Source: an uncultured Helicobacteraceae bacterium
GTDB lineage: Bacteria > Campylobacterota > Campylobacteria > Campylobacterales > Helicobacteraceae
Reading direction: 5' to 3'
Assembly: GCA_947588965.1 (NCBI GenBank)
Contig: CANQAN010000003.1
Span: 1 to 64,000, forward strand
DNA: 64,000 nt
Part shown: one piece after another, positions 60,818 through 64,000 of the stretch
How the letters are laid out: every line of letters begins with the position of its first letter
How positions within the stretch are numbered: position 1 is the stretch's first letter
Notes under the pieces: model-generated
Database searches by the model: none
The model's input: only the letters and a program-made list of their open reading frames with translations
What the model was told of the DNA's origin: nothing
Translations under genes and position numbers: made by a program

Positions 60818-62872
60818 TTAAAATTTCTTTTTGCTCACATCATCAAAGATTTGTCTTGCTGTTGCATTGACAGCATCGCTAATGCCCTGCGAATAGTTCG
60901 CCACCTCTACATTTTGCATATTGGTGCTATCAAGTTGAGAGACAGCCTCGTTGATTTGACTGATTCCAGCAGTTTGCTTTTTAATGGATTCATTCATCTC
61001 ATCAATTCCTTGCACGAGGATATTGACATTGGCTTCAATTTCAGAGAGTGATTTCCCTGTGCGCTCGGCAAGCTTCCTCACCTCATCGGCCACAACGGCA
61101 AATCCCCTTCCATGCTCACCCGCACGTGCGGCTTCAATGGCGGCATTGAGTGCAAGGAGGTTTGTCTGATCGGCGATATCCTTAATGATTCCAACCACAT
61201 TGCGAATGTCATTAGCTTGCACACTCACATCATTGGCACGACCAGAGACATTTTCCATAGAAGAGCTGATCTCCTCTAGCGCAACGCTTGTCTGCCCTAG
61301 AGATTGTGCCTGTCTGTTAGAACCATCGGAGAGCTTATGAATTGCAGTATTGAGATCTTGCGCATTGGATTCCAATTCCTTTGCAAACTCTAAGGAATTG
61401 CGTAGCATCTCCTTAATGTTTTTTCCAAGAATGTTTGTTATCGTCTCCACATCGCCTTTTGCGTCGCTTACTTCTGTTGTAAAATCTAGATCAATATAGG
61501 ACTTAAACACGCGTGAAATTTCATTCATATCTCTACCGATTTTGTTTTGCAAGACATCAAGCATTTGATTTAACACATTTTTGAGTTCAATGAGTTGTGG
61601 ATTGCGCGGATTTTCTAAGATTCTGGCAGTGAAATCCCCATCTCCTACGCGCGTTGCCACATCTACAGATTGCTCAACGGCCTTTTTATCGCACTCCAAT
61701 CCTTCTTGTGTTTTGAGAATATTTTTATTAATAGCTATGCGCATGATGCCAAGCTCATCTTCTGCAACAGGCTTTGTGAGTGGTGGAATCGTCGTTGTCT
61801 CGTGATTCAAATAGCGCAAGAAGCCAAAAAGTAGTTCCGAAATGCTATTGATTCTAGCCAACAGAGAGTATTTGATAATCAAATAGGATGCAAGAATAAT
61901 CACAAAAGCTAAGACAACAATTCCTGCAATGACGACGAGCTGAATCATCTCACTTGCCTGTGTGAAGTCTTTCCTTAGAATCTCAACCAAAATATACAAA
62001 TCAAGCTTGGAGTCATGATCGACATAGGCTTGATAGCTCTGATGATTGATTGAATAAAAGATATTGCTCTTAGGCTTGAGATTTTGCAGATAGGTGTATT
62101 GACTTGGTTTGCCCTCTTTGCCAACAATAAATTTATCATAAGCCTTATCAACGACGATGATTTTTCCATGTTCTCCGACATGCACACCACCAACTTCTTT
62201 AGCAATCAACTCATAAGAATTATGCAAATTATACGCTACAAACAAGATTCCAACCGTTTGAGATTGCGCATTAAGAATCGGCTTATAGACAGCCATGTAA
62301 TCTTTACCCACCAAATGCACTTTTCCACGAAAAATCCCGGGATTTGACTTCATCATTTCAGGATAAGCGGGATGCGACTTTCCTAATCTCGTACCAACAA
62401 TTCTTTTGCCCTCTTGATCTTTGAGTGAAGTGGTGATACGGACGAAGTCATCTCCGCTCTTCACAAAAATTGTTGCAACACTTCCTGTGAGCGCAAGGAA
62501 TTTATCAACAAACTCTGTGTTTCCTGCAAGTCCAGAGCCGTTGTAGATGAGGTTTGGCACAGTTTCCTTCCCCACAGTGATAGTCTCTCCCAAGCGATAG
62601 CTTCCGCTATGCGCATCTCCATAGAGGGCGGACAGATGACTTTCAAAAACCTTGAGGGAATTATCACTCTCCTCAATGATTTGACTTGAAATGATTTGAA
62701 ACGTCCCCTTTACGATAGAGGCTGATTGCGTGATTTGATCTTCTGTCTGCTTCTTTATGAAACTCTCCATTGTGAAATAGACAAAAAGGACAAAAGGAAT
62801 CGCAACGATTAAGACAATAATCACTTGAATACAGGAAAACTTTGCTCCAACAGATAATTTATTCCACACCAC
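60818..62872 (-). CDS. Methyl-accepting chemotaxis protein, double-Cache and multi-HAMP type
   Basis: A 684-residue receptor. TM1 is at about residues 12-36, a periplasmic Cache region at 40-300 ([47 protein letters not shown]), TM2 at 305-335, and two HAMP-like segments follow (GDGDFTARI, then [10 protein letters not shown]). The signalling hairpin tip ([20 protein letters not shown]) is near residue 565. The start is GTG 62872 (or GTG 62869) after AAGGAG. The leader contains a 10-bp x5 tandem repeat, so expression may vary among cells. Confidence 0.93.
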   Translation of the reverse strand: MVWNKLSVGAKFSCIQVIIVLIVAIPFVLFVYFTMESFIKKQTEDQITQSASIVKGTFQIISSQIIEESDNSLKVFESHLSALYGDAHSGSYRLGETITVGKETVPNLIYNGSGLAGNTEFVDKFLALTGSVATIFVKSGDDFVRITTSLKDQEGKRIVGTRLGKSHPAYPEMMKSNPGIFRGKVHLVGKDYMAVYKPILNAQSQTVGILFVAYNLHNSYELIAKEVGGVHVGEHGKIIVVDKAYDKFIVGKEGKPSQYTYLQNLKPKSNIFYSINHQSYQAYVDHDSKLDLYILVEILRKDFTQASEMIQLVVIAGIVVLAFVIILASYLIIKYSLLARINSISELLFGFLRYLNHETTTIPPLTKPVAEDELGIMRIAINKNILKTQEGLECDKKAVEQSVDVATRVGDGDFTARILENPRNPQLIELKNVLNQMLDVLQNKIGRDMNEISRVFKSYIDLDFTTEVSDAKGDVETITNILGKNIKEMLRNSLEFAKELESNAQDLNTAIHKLSDGSNRQAQSLGQTSVALEEISSSMENVSGRANDVSVQANDIRNVVGIIKDIADQTNLLALNAAIEAARAGEHGRGFAVVADEVRKLAERTGKSLSEIEANVNILVQGIDEMNESIKKQTAGISQINEAVSQLDSTNMQNVEVANYSQGISDAVNATARQIFDDVSKKKF

Positions 62873-62890
62873 AATACTCCTTAAAGCGCA

Positions 62891-62940
62891 ACTCTCTAAA
62901 ACTCTCTAAAACTCTCTAAAACTCTCTAAAACTCTCTAAA
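62891..62940. repeat. Perfect 10-bp x5 tandem repeat in the chemoreceptor leader
   Basis: Five identical copies of ACTCTCTAAA (TTTAGAGAGT on the coding strand) lie 19-68 bp upstream of the receptor start and downstream of the likely -10. The whole gap between the receptor and the next gene (62873-63186) otherwise holds two promoters and no RNA gene I can see. Confidence 0.97.
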
Positions 62941-62998
62941 TGAAGCTCTATAAAGTTTAGAAAATAATGAATGCTTTAAAAAGTCAGACAAGTGTTTC

Positions 62999-63004
62999 AT
63001 TATA
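62999..63004 (-). promoter_or_regulatory. -10 promoter of the chemoreceptor gene
   Basis: The minus strand has TATAAT here within GATATAATGA. The start would be near 62992, so the mRNA leader (about 120 nt) would contain the tandem repeat. Confidence 0.45.
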
Positions 63005-63186
63005 TCATAAATTTGATTTTGAAATTCTTAAAGAACTTCTTGTATTGATATGACAAAATACACACAAAGATTCTTGAATCCTCACATTTTTGCAACACAT
63101 TAAAATATTTGCGCGAAATTCTGTATTTTTACCTTTTGTTTATCAAAAATAGATAAAATTTCATAACTTTTACATTAAGGAACAAA

Positions 63187-64000
63187 ATGAAAACTCTCGC
63201 AGTCATTGGGCTTGGATATGTCGGACTTCCCTTAGCCGTAGAATTTGGCAAGACTTACAATGTCATTGGATTTGACATTTTCAAACAACGTATAGAAGAA
63301 TTACAAAAGGGCTACGATCGCACATTAGAAGTAGAAGAAGACGAGCTAAAAAGTGCGAAAAATCTACGCTTCACCACAGATTTAGAGCTTCTCAAATCTG
63401 CGCAAATCTACATCGTAACCGTCCCCACACCCATTGACAAATACAACAAACCCGACCTCACACCACTCAAAAGTGCCTCTAAAACCGTCGGGCAAGTTCT
63501 CAAAAAGGGCGATATTGTCATTTATGAAAGCACCGTTTATCCGGGATGCACAGAGGAGGATTGTGTGCCGATTTTGGAACGTGAGAGTGGATTGAAATTC
63601 AACATGGATTTTTATTGCGGTTATTCGCCCGAGCGCATAAATCCGGGCGACAAACAACACAGACTGCCTAATATCAAAAAGGTTACAAGTGGCTCAACAC
63701 CAGAGATTGCAGAGGAGGTCAATGCGCTTTATTCAAGCATTATCACTGCAGGGACGCACAAAGCTTCAAGTATTAAGGTTGCAGAAGCTGCAAAGGTCAT
63801 TGAAAACTCTCAACGCGATATTAACATAGCCTTTGTAAATGAGCTTGCCTTGATTTTTGAGAGATTGGGCATTGACACGCTTGATGTTTTAGAAGCTGCA
63901 GGGAGCAAGTGGAATTTCCTCCCTTTCCGACCGGGGCTTGTTGGAGGGCATTGTATCAGTGTGGATCCCTATTATCTCACGCACAAGGCAGAATCCTTAG
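63187..64000 (+). CDS. Nucleotide-sugar dehydrogenase, N-terminal part (WbpO/TviB-like)
   Basis: A UDP-glucose/GDP-mannose dehydrogenase family enzyme, cut by the right edge after 271 codons. The Rossmann start [34 protein letters not shown], the [19 protein letters not shown] helix and the active-site [14 protein letters not shown] (Cys near residue 256) are visible. These fit UDP-GlcNAc/UDP-GalNAc 6-dehydrogenases of surface polysaccharide pathways. It probably starts a glycan gene cluster beyond the window. AAGGA precedes the ATG. Confidence 0.93.
   Translation, partial: MKTLAVIGLGYVGLPLAVEFGKTYNVIGFDIFKQRIEELQKGYDRTLEVEEDELKSAKNLRFTTDLELLKSAQIYIVTVPTPIDKYNKPDLTPLKSASKTVGQVLKKGDIVIYESTVYPGCTEEDCVPILERESGLKFNMDFYCGYSPERINPGDKQHRLPNIKKVTSGSTPEIAEEVNALYSSIITAGTHKASSIKVAEAAKVIENSQRDINIAFVNELALIFERLGIDTLDVLEAAGSKWNFLPFRPGLVGGHCISVDPYYLTHKAESL

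Noticed and set aside
62891-62940. CRISPR array candidate
   Set aside because: The units are 10 bp, directly adjacent and without spacers, so this is a simple tandem repeat.

Overview
The window looks like core chromosome of a Helicobacter species (Campylobacterota), probably an enterohepatic or other non-pylori one. From memory, several gene blocks keep H. pylori order: aroQ-pepQ-folK-flhF-flhG-(membrane protein)-fliA-fliM-fliY, bamD-lon with fliW divergent, nadE...lpxK, tgt beside a TrkA_C-type gene, cheZ beside a U32 protease-family gene, lgt beside a small unknown gene, and lctP-lutABC. Other traits are not typical of H. pylori: a CadF-like OmpA porin, a HARE-HTH/nuclease-like gene, a nucleotide-sugar dehydrogenase and a degenerate flagellar-secreted-protein-like gene. 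Base composition is AT-rich. TTG and GTG starts are common, promoters are mostly extended -10 (TGnTATAAT) without a clear -35, and genes are tightly packed with many ATGA or TAATG overlaps. I saw no rRNA, tRNA, CRISPR, insertion sequence or prophage.

Layout. 1-10747: 5' part of a chemoreceptor gene, CPA2 antiporter, NifS-like enzyme, a ZapB-like/small-protein pair, priA, then a minus-strand run mraY-murD-DUF5131, and gpmI. 10821-19083: cheZ and a U32 family gene facing the lactate operon lctP-lutA-lutB-lutC, a gamma-carbonic anhydrase and a HARE-HTH/nuclease-like orphan. 19199-24847: ABC-F, lgt, a STAS-like protein, hom, yraN and a TraT-like lipoprotein. 24848-28802: an AT-rich degenerate gene, then an ArsR-type regulator with its operator, a CadA pump and a DUF2798 protein. 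28807-37519: rsmD and the aroQ-to-fliY motility operon. 37562-46561: a minus-strand run bamD-lon-rnhB-minD-minE-deacetylase-WD40-dprA. 46861-50787: fliW, proC, miaA, a glycosyltransferase and ruvX. 50764-64000: a CheX-domain protein, a CadF-like OmpA protein, nadE, a DegT-family protein, lpxK, msrA, mnmA, a PNPOx-like protein, tgt, a TrkA_C protein, a second chemoreceptor and the start of a UDP-sugar dehydrogenase gene.

Motility and chemotaxis are the strongest theme: two receptors, CheZ, a CheX-domain phosphatase candidate, FliM, FliY, FliA, FlhF, FlhG and FliW. Envelope functions are the second: MraY, MurD, Lgt, LpxK, BamD, an OmpA protein, a glycosyltransferase and a sugar dehydrogenase. 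I found no wholly new multi-gene system. The most unusual items are a DegT-family protein without the catalytic lysine, a perfect 10-bp x5 repeat in a chemoreceptor leader, a long inverted repeat centred on the lactate operon -10 box, an orphan HARE-HTH/PD-(D/E)XK protein, a STAS-receiver-CheX protein and a multiply broken secreted-protein gene.
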